NCBI GenBank assembly: GCA_015999985.1
Contig: JAECRA010000010.1
Location: 1-64,000 of the forward strand
DNA: 64,000 bases
Reading direction: 5' to 3'
DNA from: Comamonadaceae bacterium
Lineage (GTDB): Bacteria > Pseudomonadota > Gammaproteobacteria > Burkholderiales > Burkholderiaceae_C
Shown: in pieces, positions 62,941 through 64,000 of the stretch
How the letters are laid out: each line of letters opens with the position of its first letter
How positions within the stretch are numbered: position 1 is the stretch's first letter
Notes under the pieces: generated by a model
Told to the model about the DNA's origin: nothing
Database searches by the model: none
What the model saw: the letters and a program-made list of their open reading frames with translations, nothing else
Made by a program: the position numbers and the translations under genes

Positions 62941-63822
62941 TTAGTCCTGGGCGGTGGAGTATTCGCCTTCGATGGTCGCAAAACGGCCATCGGCGCTGCG
63001 AGCGGCCTGGGCGGCCTGTATCAGTCCCCGGGTGTACGGGTGTTCCGGAGTAGCCAAGACCTGCTGCGTCGCGCCAGATTCGACGATGCGGCTGCGGAAC
63101 ATCACATAGACGCGCTCGCACTCTTCCCACACCACTCCGAGGTCGTGGCTGATGAGCAGCATGGCCATCCCCAGGCGTTGGCGCAAATCGCGCAGCAGTG
63201 CCAGGATTTCAGCTTGCGTAGTGACATCCAGCGCAGTGGTCGGCTCGTCTGCAATCAACAGCCGTGGACGGCAACCGAGCGCGATGGCCAGCAGCACCCG
63301 CTGACGCATGCCGCCTGAAAGCTCGTGGGGGTAGGAGCGCGCCACTGTGCTCGGGAGCCGCACCAGTTCCAGCAGTTCTGCCACCCGCGCCTGTACGTCC
63401 TTGGTGGCTTTGTCGTGGCGTTCAACGCTTTCAGCGATCTGCCGCCCGACACGCATGACGGGGTTCAGGTAGCTCAAGGGGTCCTGAAACACCATGGCCA
63501 CGGGATGCCCGCGCATGTCTTCCCATTGGCGATTGGAATAACGGGTCACGTCGTGGCCGTCAATGGTGATGCGTCCGGACTCTATGCGAGCGATACGTTC
63601 CGGAAGCAGACCCAGCATGGCGCGGGCCACGGTGGACTTGCCGGAACCGGATTCACCCACCAGGGCGACGGATTCACCTTCGCGCACGACGATGGAGACG
63701 TTCTGTACGGCCGTCACGCTGTCGTTGCGCGAGCGGTACTCCACGCGAAGCCCTTCCGTTTGCAGCAAAGGCTTGGCGCCGTTCTTGGCTACGCCATGGT
63801 CAGGTTGATGATCATTGGACAT
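62941..63822 (-). CDS. Dipeptide/oligopeptide-type ABC transporter ATP-binding protein (first ATPase)
   Basis: A 293-residue ATPase of the DppD/OppD class from the ATG at 63822. It has Walker [11 protein letters not shown]-loop [22 protein letters not shown], signature [16 protein letters not shown], Walker [15 protein letters not shown] and H-loop [19 protein letters not shown]. The Cys-rich iron-sulfur tail of many OppD proteins is not seen. It is 4 nt downstream of the permease gene, in the normal permease-D-F order. Confidence 0.95.
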   Translation of the reverse strand: MSNDHQPDHGVAKNGAKPLLQTEGLRVEYRSRNDSVTAVQNVSIVVREGESVALVGESGSGKSTVARAMLGLLPERIARIESGRITIDGHDVTRYSNRQWEDMRGHPVAMVFQDPLSYLNPVMRVGRQIAESVERHDKATKDVQARVAELLELVRLPSTVARSYPHELSGGMRQRVLLAIALGCRPRLLIADEPTTALDVTTQAEILALLRDLRQRLGMAMLLISHDLGVVWEECERVYVMFRSRIVESGATQQVLATPEHPYTRGLIQAAQAARSADGRFATIEGEYSTAQD

Positions 63823-63826
63823 GGTC

Positions 63827-64000
63827 TTACCTCGCATTGCGTGGATTGAGCACGGCGGCCACGGCGTCGCCGAGCAGGTTGAACGCAAGCACAGTGATGA
63901 AGATCGCCATGCCGGGGAAGAAGGACAGCCACCAGGCATTGAACAGGAAGCGCTGGCCGCTGTTGAGCATGCGGCCCCAGCTCACCAGTTCGGCGCTGGA
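63827..64000 (-). CDS. Dipeptide-type ABC transporter permease (DppC/OppC class), C-terminal part
   Basis: Partial gene cut by the window edge. The last 57 residues read SSAELVSWGRMLNSGQRFLFNA, WWLSFFPGMAIFITVLAFNLLGDAVAAVLNPRNAR, a clear DppC/OppC C-terminus (W..SFFPG.AIF.TVLAFNLLGD...LNPR). It includes the last membrane helix. Stop TAA at 63827-63829. Confidence 0.92.
   Translation of the reverse strand, partial: SSAELVSWGRMLNSGQRFLFNAWWLSFFPGMAIFITVLAFNLLGDAVAAVLNPRNAR

Overview
The window reads as a chromosomal segment of a betaproteobacterium, most likely a Comamonadaceae-type Burkholderiales. The basis is the style of the F1-ATPase genes, an IPTL-CTERM protein pair, DUF4148-like small secreted proteins, an orphan Bug-family binding protein, high coding GC, and two short GC-rich repeats of a kind I associate with that family. 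This is inference from gene content; no 16S gene is present.

Layout. 1-4505: end of the F-type ATP synthase operon (atpA-atpG-atpD-atpC) with a strong terminator. 4538-10934: mostly minus-strand housekeeping and accessory genes: a stand-alone MHYT membrane sensor, a LemA/TPM/TPM trio, an NTF2-like protein, a YheT-type hydrolase and small unknowns. 11093-13028: a MarR-type regulator diverging from an orphan tricarboxylate-type (Bug) binding protein. 13089-15901: a two-gene unit of an RCC1-repeat protein and a Tat-type multicopper oxidase. 16372-16692: a small monooxygenase-like protein.

16800-28190 is the most unusual part. Two copies of a 523-bp perfectly identical direct repeat, each carrying the same small secreted-protein gene, lie 10.3 kb apart. 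They bracket a 5'-truncated pseudogene, two secreted IPTL-CTERM proteins (one with plant-type leucine-rich repeats) and a tightly coupled five-gene operon: acyl carrier protein, cytochrome P450, SapC-family protein, fatty-acyl-AMP ligase-like enzyme and a GNAT-like protein. Gene debris lies just outside both copies: an aminotransferase tail on the left, and a fragment of the LRR gene on the right. I infer a small lipid or acyl-modification pathway that may have been moved or duplicated by recombination.

28191-41875: two complete RND tripartite pumps arranged back to back around a tRNA-Arg(CCG). One is MexEF-OprN-like with a divergent SoxR-type regulator; the other is AcrAB/MexAB-like with a divergent TetR-type regulator. 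Good operator candidates lie in both divergent gaps. 42004-42882: a membrane-anchored di-heme cytochrome c. 43060-44388: an ArsR-type regulator diverging from an NTF2-like protein over a palindrome. 44433-50384: an AraC-regulated catabolic set (class II aldolase, MOSC protein, ferredoxin-type reductase, PanE-like reductase, MHS transporter), interrupted by a MITE-like inverted-repeat element. 50456-50920: a DUF2501 protein.

51059-57622: a minus-strand uptake and breakdown operon: DapA-family lyase, aminotransferase, polar amino acid ABC transporter, M20 amidohydrolase and IclR regulator, with a 44-bp symmetric dyad just ahead of the first gene. 58056-64000: the histidine utilisation genes hutD-hutI-hutF-hutG (deiminase/deformylase branch), preceded by dipeptide-type ABC transporter genes (two ATPases and the end of a permease) that run off the window edge.
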